Positions 16,964 to 25,863 of a DNA stretch of 43,509 nucleotides are shown here, one piece after another. The stretch covers positions 1 through 43,509 of the forward strand of contig NZ_QPIJ01000041.1 in the NCBI RefSeq assembly GCF_003336665.1. Reading direction: 5' to 3'. Each line of letters starts with the position of its first letter. Position 1 is the first letter of the stretch. Source of the stretch: Vreelandella rituensis. Its GTDB lineage: Bacteria; Pseudomonadota; Gammaproteobacteria; Pseudomonadales; Halomonadaceae. Made by a program: the position numbers and the translations under genes. A model generated the notes under the pieces. It saw nothing but the letters and a program-made list of their open reading frames with translations, had not been told where the DNA came from and searched no databases.

Positions 16964-17782
16964 ATGCCTTCTGAATCCGCACCTTCTTCCTCACTTCCTC
17001 ACTATGAAACGCTGCTGCTTCACCCGCAGGGCAACGTACTGGAAATTCGTTTCAACCGGCCGCATCGCCTCAATGCCGTGGTCGAGGCGTTCTACACCGA
17101 ATTGCTGCAAGCGCTTGCATATGCCGAACGCAGCAGCGCGTTTCGCACGGTGATACTCACCGGGGAAGGGCGAGCGTTCTGTGTGGGTGCCGATATGAAA
17201 GAGCACGGCGGAGCCGAGCGTAGCTTGTTTCAACGTCGTCAATACCTGCAATTGGGTAACGATGTGTGTGAAGCGATCATGCGGCTGAAAAAGCCGGTGA
17301 TCGCTGCGGTCAACGGCTATGCCTTGGGTGCGGGGGCGGAAATGGCGGTGGCCTGCGATTTCATCCTGATGGCGGAAGAGGCGCAGATCGGTTTTCCCGA
17401 AACCAGCATCGGTACCTGTGTCGGTGGCGGGGTTTCCAAGGTGTTGCCGCAACTGGTGGGGCTGAACAGGGCGCGCCAGCTGCTCTACACCGGGCGGCGC
17501 ATCGATGGTGAAGAGGCCGCACGTATCGGCTTGGCAAGCGCGAGCTGGTCGGGGGATGTGCTGTTAAGCGAGGCGTATCGACTGGCTGCGGTGCTGGGCA
17601 AGCAAGCGCCAATTTCCATTGCCATGCTCAAGCGCCTGGTCAATGTGGGGGCGGGAAATGATCTGGATAGCCAGTTGCAGCAAGAACTGGATGCGGTCTT
17701 TACCTGCTCCACCACCGCCGATTGGCAGGAAGGCGTGAACGCCTTCGCCGAAAAACGCACCCCTGATTTCAAAGGCGAGTGA
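16964..17782 (+). CDS. Enoyl-CoA hydratase/isomerase (crotonase) family protein, first copy
   Basis: A 272-residue crotonase-fold enzyme acting on an acyl-CoA. The oxyanion-hole segments are GRAFCVGADMKEHG (~residues 77-90) and NGYALGAGAEMAVACD (~120-135), and FPETSIGTCVGGGVSKVLPQLVG carries the region of the catalytic Glu. The start at 16964 (MPSESAP) is chosen because the protein proper begins shortly after; the longer open frame upstream would lie in AT-rich leader. It is first in an operon with an acyl-CoA synthetase gene six bases downstream, a second crotonase and a permease. The exact reaction is unknown. Confidence 0.85.
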   Translation: MPSESAPSSSLPHYETLLLHPQGNVLEIRFNRPHRLNAVVEAFYTELLQALAYAERSSAFRTVILTGEGRAFCVGADMKEHGGAERSLFQRRQYLQLGNDVCEAIMRLKKPVIAAVNGYALGAGAEMAVACDFILMAEEAQIGFPETSIGTCVGGGVSKVLPQLVGLNRARQLLYTGRRIDGEEAARIGLASASWSGDVLLSEAYRLAAVLGKQAPISIAMLKRLVNVGAGNDLDSQLQQELDAVFTCSTTADWQEGVNAFAEKRTPDFKGE

Positions 17783-17788
17783 ATCACC

Positions 17789-19981
17789 ATGAATCCTATT
17801 GAAGGCCATCTTCAGACACGCAGCCCACTGCATGACATTCTCGCCCCCAAAGGCATCGCTGTGGTGGGAGCTTCCGCTGATCCAACCAAACGCGGCTATA
17901 AAGCCATGGTCGGTCTGATCAAGGGGGGTTATCGCGGCGATATTTACCCGGTCAATCCCAAGGCCGAGCTTATTCTTGGCGTGAAAGCCTGGCCGTCGGT
18001 AAGTGCCATTCCGGGTTCGCCTGAGCTTGCGTTGTTATGTACCCCCGCCGCGACCGTGCCCGGCTTGATTGCCGAATGCGGCCGGCGAGGCGTCAAGGGA
18101 GTGGTCATCCTGGCCAGCGGCTTTGGCGAAACGGGCCCCGAAGGGGCGGCGCTGGAGCGCGAAATGATGGCCAAGGCCGAGGCGCATGGGGTGCGCATCA
18201 TCGGGCCGAATACCTCGGGCATCTTCAACCTGCACCACAATATCAACCTCCTGGCGCTGGATAACCTCAAGCCGGGAGATATCGGGATTGTGTCACAGTC
18301 CGGCAATATGCTGCTTTCGCTGGCGCTTGAAGCGCAGCACAACGGCCAGGTGGGGTTCAGTACCTATATCGGTCCGGGTAACCAGAGCGATATCGGCTTC
18401 AACGATTATCTGCGCTACCTGGGCGAAGATGAAAACACCCGAGTGGCCACGCTGTATGTCGAGGGGTTTCGCGACGGCCGAAAATTCCTTGAGGTGGCGC
18501 GCGATGTAACCGCCATGAAGCCGGTGGTGGTCTACAAGTCGGGCTCCACCGAACAGGGTCGCCAAGCGGCGAGTTCGCACACCGGCGCCCTGGCGGGCAG
18601 CTACCAGATGACCGTGGACCTGCTGCGCCAGTTCGGGGTGAGCGTGGTTCAGTATTCCGATGAAATCCTGCCGGTGGCCGAAGGGCTTGGGTTGTTGCAA
18701 AGGGCCGCCGGCAAGCGCGTTGCGGTAATCGCCGATGGCGGCGGCCAGGCGACTATCGCCTCCGACCGCCTGGCGGAAGCCGGCCTGGAACTTGCGGAAT
18801 TGAGTGACACAAGCCGTGAGCGGTTGCGCGCGATTCTGTTGCCCCAAGCCTCCACGCGCAATCCCGTGGATGTGGCGGGCTCCTCCGACAGTCACCCGGC
18901 ACTGCTGGCGGAATGCATGCGGATCGTCGCCGAGGATGACAATGTCGACAGCGTCCTTCTGGTGGGCATGTTCGGTGGCTACAGCCTGCGCTTTGCCGAA
19001 TCGCTGCTGGGTGATGAAATGCGTGGTGCCGAGGCCATGGTGGACCTGTCGAATGCCACCGATAAGCCGCTGGTCATCTACAGTTTGTATGCGCCGATCA
19101 AACCCCCGGCACTGCGGCGGCTGCATGAAGCGGGATTGCCGATCTATGCCTCGATCGAGCATGCGGTGCGAGTGCTCGCCGCCCTGGGTGAGCGTGGCCT
19201 TTATCTGGCCCAGCAGGAAAAGCCGCTTGAACAGGGCGCCAGCGAGCCGAGCATGCTGCCCGTACCCAGCATGCGCGCGGTATTCGAACGCGCGCGTCAG
19301 GAAGGGCGCGACTTGCTGGAATACGAGGCCAAGGCGCTTCTCGCCGAGCACGGCATCGAGGTGCCCAAAGAGCAGGTGGCCATCAACCGCAGTGATCTGG
19401 TGGCGATCGCCGACGAATTCGGTGAGATCCCTCTGGCGATGAAAGTGGTCTCCCGAGATATTCTGCACAAATCCGATGCGGGAGGCGTGAAGCTCAACTT
19501 GGTCGGCAAGGCGGCACTTGCCGAGGCATTCGATCGGATCATGGCTTCTTGTCACGATTACGACCCGAATGCGGCGATCGAAGGCGTGCTGGTGACGCCC
19601 ATGGCACGCAAGGGTGTCGAGGTAATTATCGGGGTTATTCGCGACCCGATCTTCGGCCCGGTATTGATGTTCGGCTTAGGCGGCATTTTCGTGGAAATCC
19701 TCGAAGACGTGGCATTCCGCTCGATTCCGCTGACACGTTACGATGCCGACTGCATGGTGGAACAGCTCAAGGCGAAAAAAGTGCTGGAAGGCGCGCGTGG
19801 CGAGGCCGGAGTGGATAAAGCCGCCCTGGTGGACTTGCTGCTCAAGGTGTCGCGTATCGTGCAGGCCTACCCGCAGCTTTCGGAGCTGGATCTCAACCCG
19901 GTGATTGCCTATCCGGATGGCTATGCGGTGGTCGATGCTCGGGTTATCGTGGAGCCTGGACAGTCAACTACCTCGCCCTGA
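17789..19981 (+). CDS. ADP-forming acyl-CoA synthetase (alpha-beta fusion), C-terminus altered by an IscB-derived element
   Basis: A 730-residue NDP-forming acyl-CoA synthetase, making an acyl-CoA from acid, CoA and ATP (or the reverse with ATP formation) through a phosphohistidine. Domains in order: CoA-binding Rossmann domain (~15-145, GIAVVGASADPTKRGY), CoA-ligase middle domains (~150-470) with phospho-acceptor His264 in SSHTGALAGS, and a C-terminal ATP-grasp domain (~505-725, MKVVSRDILHKSDAGGVKLN; MFGLGGIFVEILEDVAFR). The last four residues, TTSP, and the stop are read from the inserted element. Removing it would give a native end GQKI and stop. Catalytic parts are untouched, so it is probably functional. 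It lies between two crotonases; the substrate acid is unknown. Confidence 0.88.
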   Translation: MNPIEGHLQTRSPLHDILAPKGIAVVGASADPTKRGYKAMVGLIKGGYRGDIYPVNPKAELILGVKAWPSVSAIPGSPELALLCTPAATVPGLIAECGRRGVKGVVILASGFGETGPEGAALEREMMAKAEAHGVRIIGPNTSGIFNLHHNINLLALDNLKPGDIGIVSQSGNMLLSLALEAQHNGQVGFSTYIGPGNQSDIGFNDYLRYLGEDENTRVATLYVEGFRDGRKFLEVARDVTAMKPVVVYKSGSTEQGRQAASSHTGALAGSYQMTVDLLRQFGVSVVQYSDEILPVAEGLGLLQRAAGKRVAVIADGGGQATIASDRLAEAGLELAELSDTSRERLRAILLPQASTRNPVDVAGSSDSHPALLAECMRIVAEDDNVDSVLLVGMFGGYSLRFAESLLGDEMRGAEAMVDLSNATDKPLVIYSLYAPIKPPALRRLHEAGLPIYASIEHAVRVLAALGERGLYLAQQEKPLEQGASEPSMLPVPSMRAVFERARQEGRDLLEYEAKALLAEHGIEVPKEQVAINRSDLVAIADEFGEIPLAMKVVSRDILHKSDAGGVKLNLVGKAALAEAFDRIMASCHDYDPNAAIEGVLVTPMARKGVEVIIGVIRDPIFGPVLMFGLGGIFVEILEDVAFRSIPLTRYDADCMVEQLKAKKVLEGARGEAGVDKAALVDLLLKVSRIVQAYPQLSELDLNPVIAYPDGYAVVDARVIVEPGQSTTSP

Positions 19982-20238
19982 AGGGACGAGGCTTGTGACA
20001 ACAAGCCCGGTTGACCAGGGAAAGCGGTAACCAACCCGCTACGTTTGCAACAGGTCGTCAAGACCCACCGCCGAATACTTCACTCAGTTCGGCGCTCTGG
20101 AAGATCAGGGTCATGCTGGTGAAAGGTAAAGCGCCGAAGGTTCTGATCGCTACCGCAAGGTAGGAGCCGGTTGCAGACATTCCCGAGGGGAGACAGGTTG
20201 GAAGACCTGCGTCACCAGGCCCGTAAGGGCAATGTTTA
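19964..20238 (+). ncRNA. Omega RNA (HEARO RNA) of the mini element
   Basis: The region matches the omega RNA of the complete copy almost base for base, including the GTCAAC/GTTGAC closing stem, the CCTCG/CGAGG and CTTGT/ACAAG hairpins and the later stems. Some changes preserve pairing potential (for example GAAA to ACAA in a loop). Its guide would be the ~16 bases before the element (about 19948-19963), the 3' end of the acyl-CoA synthetase gene. It could work with the IscB encoded at 8123-9493. Confidence 0.7.
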
Positions 20239-20250
20239 GGAGGAGATCGC

Positions 20251-20453
20251 ATGGCGGTTTTCGTATTGGGAAAGAAAAAGCAGCCGTTGATGCCGTGTTC
20301 GGAAAAACGCGCACAGCTGCTGCTGGAGCGCGGACGGGCAGCGGTGGTGAACCCGAACAGGGCGCGGTACAGGGCATCTCCTGGCCCTACTGCACTCTGT
20401 TGCAACGCGGTGATGGCTACGGCTACCACCAGATACCCACGACTCAACACTAA
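20251..20453 (+). pseudogene. iscB: iscB remnant (N-terminal and C-terminal ends joined)
   Basis: It begins MAVFVLGKKKQPLMPCSEKRAQ, the PLMP region of IscB, and after residue ~34 jumps out of frame to the 3' end of the gene, where a second frame reads QGISWPYCTLLQRGDGYGYH and stops at 20453. The RuvC, bridge-helix and HNH regions are absent. The ~1168-bp deletion shifts the frame, so no useful protein is made. Confidence 0.9.
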
Positions 20454-20563
20454 AGGAGGCGCGGACAGGGAACCCCGAGTCGCGCGGCGCACGACGCGCT
20501 ATCCCTCCCGGCGCTAAAGCAACCGGGTTTCCCGCGCAAAATCTGATGAATCAAGGAGAACGC

Positions 20564-21367
20564 ATGAACCTGCCACAGCCTACCCTGACCGATGCCGACC
20601 TGACGCTGGAAAACCGCGTGGCGACGCTGACCATGAACCGCCATGATGTGCGCAATGCCTTGACCGGCACCGCCCTGGTGGACGACATCGTTGCGGTGGC
20701 CGATTGGATCAACCATTGCGACGATGTGTCGGTATTGTTGATCACCGGTGCCGGCTCGGCTTTTTCCGCCGGCGGCAACGTCAAGGACATGGCCAATCGG
20801 GGCGGAGATTTCGCCGGTGATGTGGCTGAAGTCTCCGCGCGTTATCGGCAAGGAATCCAGCGTATTCCGCTGGCGCTGCAAGACGTCGAAGTGCCGATTA
20901 TTGCGGCGGTGAACGGCCCGGCAATCGGTGCCGGTTTTGATCTGGCCAACATGGCGGATATGCGGCTGGCCTCGAGCAAGGCCAAGTTCGGTGAAACCTT
21001 TCTCAACCTGGGGATCATTCCCGGCGATGGCGGGGCCTGGTTCATGCAGCGCCTGATCGGTTATCAGCGTGCCTTCGAGCTGACCCTTTCCGGGCGAATC
21101 ATTGATGCCGAAGAAGCCAAGGCATACGGCATCGTTCTGGATGTCTTCGAGCCGCAAGCCTTGATGCAAGAAGCCCAGGCATTGGCCGCACGCATTGCCG
21201 CTCAGCCGCCCAAGGCAACCCGCTTAACCAAGCGCCTGATGAAGATGGCCCAGCGCACCGAATTGAAGGATTTTCTCGATCTGTGCGCGGTCTTTCAGGG
21301 CATGTGTCATAACGAACCGGAACACCTCGAAGCGGTAAATACCATGCTGGAAAAAATGTCCAAATAA
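20564..21367 (+). CDS. Enoyl-CoA hydratase/isomerase (crotonase) family protein, second copy
   Basis: A 267-residue crotonase-fold enzyme. The oxyanion-hole segments are GSAFSAGGNVKDMANRGG and NGPAIGAGFDLANMADM; FLNLGIIPGDGGAWFMQRLIG covers the second active-site region. It is clearly different from the first crotonase of this operon, so the two probably act at successive or alternative steps. The start at 20564 follows AAGGAG; a further ATG at 20546 is less likely. Its TAA overlaps the ATG of the permease gene by one base (TAATG), indicating translational coupling. The substrate is unknown; the neighbouring acyl-CoA synthetase suggests activation of an acid taken up by the permease. Confidence 0.85.
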   Translation: MNLPQPTLTDADLTLENRVATLTMNRHDVRNALTGTALVDDIVAVADWINHCDDVSVLLITGAGSAFSAGGNVKDMANRGGDFAGDVAEVSARYRQGIQRIPLALQDVEVPIIAAVNGPAIGAGFDLANMADMRLASSKAKFGETFLNLGIIPGDGGAWFMQRLIGYQRAFELTLSGRIIDAEEAKAYGIVLDVFEPQALMQEAQALAARIAAQPPKATRLTKRLMKMAQRTELKDFLDLCAVFQGMCHNEPEHLEAVNTMLEKMSK

Positions 21368-23214
21368 TGTCGATAGCCGACAGCAGCTTGGTATTCCTCC
21401 TGCTGGGGGCAACTCTCGTGGCCTTCGTCTGGGGGCGTTTTCGCTATGACCTGGTGGCGCTGGCGGCACTGCTTGCCTCGGTAATGTTGGGCCTGGTCCC
21501 GGCGGAGCAGGCCTTCATGGGGTTCGGCCATCCCGCAGTGGTGACGGTGGCAGCGGTGCTGGTGCTGAGTCGCGGTTTCGAGCGTTCTGGGGTGGTGGAT
21601 GCCATCGCCGATCAGGTGCTCAAGGTGGGAGATCGGCTATTTCTGCAACTGGCCGCTCTGACCGGCACCGTGGTGGTACTTTCCGGATTCATGAATAACG
21701 TCGGTGCCTTGGCGCTGCTGCTGCCGGTGGCCATGCGCCTGGCCCGGGAGCACGATACCTCGCCATCGCTGCTGTTGATGCCGTTGGCTTTCGGTTCCTT
21801 GCTGGGCGGTTTGACCACCCTGATTGGCACTCCGCCCAATATCATCATCGCCAGCTATCGCAGCTCGGTCACCGGTGAGTCATTCGGGCTGTTCTCTTTC
21901 TCGCCGGTCGGCGTGGTAGTGGCTCTTGCTGGGCTGGCCTTCATTTTGCTACTGGGCTGGCGGTTGGTGCCACAGCGCGCCGGTAAAGCCTCCACCGAGG
22001 AAATGTTCGATACATCGAACTATCTGGTTGAAGCCAGGGTCGATGAAAACTCGAAAGCGCTCGGCTGGACGTTACGTGAGCTGCAGCGTGAACTTGAAGA
22101 TACCATCCCGGTATTGGCGGTGGTACGTGACGATCATCGCCAGGCGGGTCACGCCTTTCTGGGAACGCTGAGAGAGGGCGATATTTTATTGCTCGAAGCC
22201 GGTCCTGAAGAAATGAAGCAGCTTGAGGACAAGACGGGCTTGGTGGTGGGGATTGATCCAGAGGAATCCAGCGAAGAAGATGAAGAACCCTCCGCTGAAG
22301 GTGATGCCAAGCAAAGCAAAACCGACAAGAAACCAAGAGCGACGGGTGTCGATACGGAGGGGTTGGAGCTGGTCGAGGCGGTGGTGCGTAACGACTCCAT
22401 GATGATCAATCGCACCGTGACCCAATTGCGTCTGCAAAACCAGTTCGGCCTGCATCTGGTGGCGGTGGCTCGCGACGGTAGCCGCCTCAAGCAGCGCCTG
22501 CATAAAATCCGCTTTCGCCCAGGCGATGTGTTGTTGATGCAAGGCGGGGAAAGCGAGCTCTCCGAAAGCTTGACGACACTGGGTTGCCTGCCGTTGGCCA
22601 ATCGTAATCTGTCCATTGGTCAGCCGCGCATGCTGATGATCTCTCTGGCTATTTTCGCCTTGGCGATTCTCGCCATCCTGTTCGAACTATTACCCGCTGC
22701 GGTGGCGCTGACCAGCGCGGCCCTGGTGTCGCTATTGGTGGGGGTATTGTCGCTGCGTGACGGCTATCAGGCAATCGATGGACCGGTAATTGTCTTGCTC
22801 GCAGCGATGCTGCCGGTGGGCAATGCTCTGGAGACCAGCGGTGGAGCGGCGATGATTGCCGAAGGGCTGCTGAATCTTGGAAAGCAATGGCCGGTGATCG
22901 TCACTCTGGTGACGCTGTTCGTGATTACCATGCTGTTGTCGAACATCATCAACAACGCGGCGGCGGCAGTACTGATGGCGCCGATTGCCGCCAGCCTGGC
23001 CGAGGGTTTCGAAGCCTCGCTGGATCCCTTCTTGATGGTGGTGGCGGTGAGCGCTTCCTGTGCCTTCTTGACCCCCATCGGTCACCAGTCCAATACGTTG
23101 GTACTGGGGCCGGGGGGTTACCGTTTCGGTGATTATTGGAAGCTGGGCCTGCCCATCTCATTGCTGGTGTTGGCGGTAGGCATGCCGATGATCCTGTGGG
23201 TGTGGCCGCTGTAA
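21367..23214 (+). CDS. SLC13-type permease with internal TrkA-C (RCK-C) domains
   Basis: A 615-residue inner-membrane transporter of the SLC13/ion-transporter superfamily (relatives move sulfate, dicarboxylates or citrate, usually with sodium). Two membrane halves (about residues 5-205 and 415-612) carry the typical repeats FMNNVGALALLLPVAMRLA ... LIGTPPNIIIASY and LLSNIINNAAAAVLMAPIAASLA ... TPIGHQSNTLVLGPGGYRFG. Between them are two TrkA-C-like domains (~220-295 and ~335-410) separated by a highly acidic linker (PEESSEEDEEPSAEGD). The start overlaps the preceding crotonase stop. It is the last gene of the operon and ends at a strong terminator. It probably imports the acid used by this pathway; the substrate is not determinable here. 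Confidence 0.85.
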   Translation: MSIADSSLVFLLLGATLVAFVWGRFRYDLVALAALLASVMLGLVPAEQAFMGFGHPAVVTVAAVLVLSRGFERSGVVDAIADQVLKVGDRLFLQLAALTGTVVVLSGFMNNVGALALLLPVAMRLAREHDTSPSLLLMPLAFGSLLGGLTTLIGTPPNIIIASYRSSVTGESFGLFSFSPVGVVVALAGLAFILLLGWRLVPQRAGKASTEEMFDTSNYLVEARVDENSKALGWTLRELQRELEDTIPVLAVVRDDHRQAGHAFLGTLREGDILLLEAGPEEMKQLEDKTGLVVGIDPEESSEEDEEPSAEGDAKQSKTDKKPRATGVDTEGLELVEAVVRNDSMMINRTVTQLRLQNQFGLHLVAVARDGSRLKQRLHKIRFRPGDVLLMQGGESELSESLTTLGCLPLANRNLSIGQPRMLMISLAIFALAILAILFELLPAAVALTSAALVSLLVGVLSLRDGYQAIDGPVIVLLAAMLPVGNALETSGGAAMIAEGLLNLGKQWPVIVTLVTLFVITMLLSNIINNAAAAVLMAPIAASLAEGFEASLDPFLMVVAVSASCAFLTPIGHQSNTLVLGPGGYRFGDYWKLGLPISLLVLAVGMPMILWVWPL

Positions 23215-23216
23215 AC

Positions 23217-23249
23217 AAAACGCCCCGGCCATGTGGGCCGGGGCGTTTT
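23217..23249. terminator. Bidirectional terminator between permease and fadE
   Basis: A perfect 14-bp stem (AAAACGCCCCGGCC / GGCCGGGGCGTTTT, 23217-23230 and 23236-23249) with loop ATGTG. The A/T tracts at both bases of the stem allow termination in both directions, which fits the two convergent genes. Confidence 0.92.
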
Positions 23250-23283
23250 GCTGTGACTGGTTGTTATGAATGGTTGATGTGCG

Positions 23284-25734
23284 TCAAGCGGCGTTATGAT
23301 CGATCAGCGTTGCCTTGTCGGTGGCGAACTCATCGTAAGCGAAGTCATCGACAGTCAGCATCTCGAGTACTTTTGCTTCGAAAATCCCCATGAACTTGGC
23401 GTCCTCTTCGCTGATCAAGCCTTTTTCCAAGGCGGCCGTTACGCGCTGCTCGGGATGCAGGGCGGTCTCGGGAATTTCTCCCTTGGCGTAGGCCTTGTTG
23501 ACGGTGCGATAGAGCTTCTCGGCATGCTCGTAATCCACCAGCAGCGCATTGTAACGAGCCAGGGGGTTGCTCACCTCGCCATCGTCGCTATCCCAGGTGT
23601 TTTCCAGCATCTTGCTGCGCAGAGCGCTATGCGTGGAGACCTTGCCGGCGATTTCACGGGCAAAATCATCGTGCGGCTTGTCCCAGCGGCGCCCGGTAGG
23701 CATCACGATCCATTTCAGGGTCTTGCCCAGCGGTCGGTTGGGCAGATTGTCGAAAACTTCGACGAAGGCCTGTTCAGCACGCTGGAGCAAGAAACGGCAG
23801 CTGTAATGCAGCAGGGCCTCTTCACCCTCGACTCGCTTGTCGTTCGCCTGCCACTGCTTGAGTACCATGGAGGCCAGATACAGGTTGGACAGCACGTCAC
23901 CGAGGCGAGCGGAGAGCATTTCACGTTTTTTCAGGGCGGAGCCGAGGCTGGCCATGGCGGCGTCAGCACAGAGGCCAAAGCCCGCGGAAAGCCGTGCGAT
24001 ATCTTGCGCATAAACGGCTGCCGGGCCTTCAAAGGGTACCTTGGCCTTGCCTAGCCCTAACCCCAGGGTAAAGGCGCGGGCGGCGTTACCGAAGATCAAT
24101 CCGGCATGACTGAAAAACGCCTTGTCGAATGCCTGGATGTCATCGGCATCCTTCGCCGCCAGTTCTTCGAGTACATACGGATGGCAGCGGATGGCGCCTT
24201 GACCGAAGATCATCAGGTTGCGGGTCATGATGTTGGCGCCTTCCACGGTGATCGCCACCGGGTTGGCACTGTAACCGATGCCCAGATAGTTGCGCGGGCC
24301 GAGTGTCACGGCCTTGCCTCCATGCACGTCCATGGCATCGCTCAGGATCACGCGCTGGAATTCGGTCAATTGGCTTTTCAGAATCGCCGAGGGCACGGCG
24401 GGTTTTTCGCCATGATCGATCAGGTTGGCGGTCTGATACACCGTCGCCTGGGAGATATAAGCCAACGCCGCCATGCGGGCCAGAGGTTCCTGAACGCCTT
24501 CCATTTCCGCGACAGGCACGTTGAACTGACGGCGAATGCGAGTAAAACCGCCGCTCCAGCCCAGGGCATAACGAGCGGTGCCGGTGGCGCCGGAGGGCAG
24601 CGTGATGCAGCGGCCGATGGACAGGCACTCGACCAGCATGCGCCAGCCCTGGCCGATCATCTCCGGGCCGCCGATGATGGTATCCAGCGGAACGAAGACG
24701 TCTCGGCCCTTGATCGGGCCGTTCATGAAGGGGCTGCCAATGGGGTGGTGACGACGCCCGATTTCCATTCCCGCCGTGTCGCGGGGAATCAGCGCCAGGG
24801 TAATGCCGCGATTGGCTTCGTCGCCTAGCAGGTGCTCCGGGTCGAACAGGCGAAAGGCCAAGCCCACCACGGTGGCAACCGGCGCCAGGGTGATCCAGCG
24901 TTTTTCGAAGTTCAGACGCAGGCCGATGACTTCCTTGCCGTCGATCATTTCCTTGCACACGATGCCGGTATCGGGCAGCGCGGTAGCGTCACTACCGGCG
25001 CGCGGACCAGTCAAGCCGAAACAGGGGATTTCACGCCCATCAGCCAGACGCGGCAGGTAGTGATCTTTTTGCTCTTCGGTGCCGTATTTGAGCAACAATT
25101 CGCCTGGGCCGAGGGAGTTGGGAACGCCCACCGTGACCATCAGGGTTTCATTGACCGAGAGTTTTTGCAGCACCAGCGACTGCGCCTTGGCAGAGAAGCC
25201 CAGGCCGCCGTATTGCTTGGGAATGATCAGGCCGAAGAAGCCTTCCCGCTTGAGCAGATCCCATAATTGCTGGGGCAGGTCGGCGCGCTCGCGGGTGATG
25301 TTCCAGGCGTTGCACATCCCGGCAGCCTTGGCGCACTGGTTATCGAGAAAAGCCTGTTCCTCCTGGGTAATGCCGTCATCGCGATAATCGAGCAGCCTGT
25401 TCCACTGGGGTTTCCCGGAAAACAGCTCCCCGTCCCAGGATACCGTGCCGGCTTCCAGGGCGGTACGTTCAGTGTCGGAGACCTTGGGCGCCACTTTCTT
25501 GAACATCGCGAACAAGCGCGGCGTGAGCCATCGGCGGCGCAGCATGGGCAGACCGGCAGCGGCGATAAGCGCGGCGCCAAGCAATAAGACGACACCGGTC
25601 AGCTCAGCGTCGAGTAATAGTCCGGCAATGCTCAGTACGCCCAGCACCGCAAGCGCCGATGTAGCCCCGGCCTCGCGGCGCATCACGACAAGCAGGCCGA
25701 TCACGGCCAGCAGGATAAGCAATAGGGTGAGCAT
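23284..25734 (-). CDS. fadE: Membrane-anchored acyl-CoA dehydrogenase, FadE type
   Basis: FAD enzyme for the first step of fatty-acid beta-oxidation (acyl-CoA to trans-2-enoyl-CoA). The 816-residue length matches the long FadE family. Residues 1-70 form two or three hydrophobic segments (MLTLLLILLAVIGLLVVM; LTGVVLLLGAALIAAAGL). The dehydrogenase core follows (LPQQLWDLLKREGFFGLIIPKQYGGLG, then CFGLTGPRAGSDA and YLGIGYSANPVAITVEGAN), and the C-terminal ~280 residues correspond to the DUF1974 domain of FadE. The start at 25734 follows GGAG; the open frame upstream is not needed. It stands alone and converges on the SLC13 permease. Confidence 0.92.
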   Translation of the reverse strand: MLTLLLILLAVIGLLVVMRREAGATSALAVLGVLSIAGLLLDAELTGVVLLLGAALIAAAGLPMLRRRWLTPRLFAMFKKVAPKVSDTERTALEAGTVSWDGELFSGKPQWNRLLDYRDDGITQEEQAFLDNQCAKAAGMCNAWNITRERADLPQQLWDLLKREGFFGLIIPKQYGGLGFSAKAQSLVLQKLSVNETLMVTVGVPNSLGPGELLLKYGTEEQKDHYLPRLADGREIPCFGLTGPRAGSDATALPDTGIVCKEMIDGKEVIGLRLNFEKRWITLAPVATVVGLAFRLFDPEHLLGDEANRGITLALIPRDTAGMEIGRRHHPIGSPFMNGPIKGRDVFVPLDTIIGGPEMIGQGWRMLVECLSIGRCITLPSGATGTARYALGWSGGFTRIRRQFNVPVAEMEGVQEPLARMAALAYISQATVYQTANLIDHGEKPAVPSAILKSQLTEFQRVILSDAMDVHGGKAVTLGPRNYLGIGYSANPVAITVEGANIMTRNLMIFGQGAIRCHPYVLEELAAKDADDIQAFDKAFFSHAGLIFGNAARAFTLGLGLGKAKVPFEGPAAVYAQDIARLSAGFGLCADAAMASLGSALKKREMLSARLGDVLSNLYLASMVLKQWQANDKRVEGEEALLHYSCRFLLQRAEQAFVEVFDNLPNRPLGKTLKWIVMPTGRRWDKPHDDFAREIAGKVSTHSALRSKMLENTWDSDDGEVSNPLARYNALLVDYEHAEKLYRTVNKAYAKGEIPETALHPEQRVTAALEKGLISEEDAKFMGIFEAKVLEMLTVDDFAYDEFATDKATLIDHNAA

Positions 25735-25863
25735 GGGGAATCTCCAGCAATGGTCAGGAAAGTTGCGCTGTATCGAACAGTTGTTTGAATATTGGCAGAC
25801 AAGCTTGCCGTGATGCAAGCTTCTTGCCCAACTGGTGAGAGGTAACGCCGGATTCGGAAAACA

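Larger units (their letters stand above)
19964..20537 (+). mobile_element. Mini IscB element: omega RNA and both ends kept, iscB mostly deleted
   Basis: A 574-bp derivative of the 1742-bp element at 7836-9577. Left end, omega RNA region and first ~34 codons of iscB match closely, then the sequence jumps at 20353/20354 to the last ~30 codons of iscB and the right end. The missing part corresponds to about 8226-9393 of the complete copy (about 1168 bp), with only one shared base at the junction. Scattered differences from the complete copy show that it is not a very recent product of it. The element separates the acyl-CoA synthetase from the second crotonase without breaking either. Confidence 0.88.

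Noticed and set aside
18293..19555. A 420-residue minus-strand reading frame inside the acyl-CoA synthetase gene
   Set aside because: It has no recognisable domain and is the antisense shadow of a well-supported GC-rich gene.
20251..20517. A small novel protein starting like IscB
   Set aside because: It is the frameshifted product of the deletion in the mini element; the original 3' end of iscB continues in another frame.
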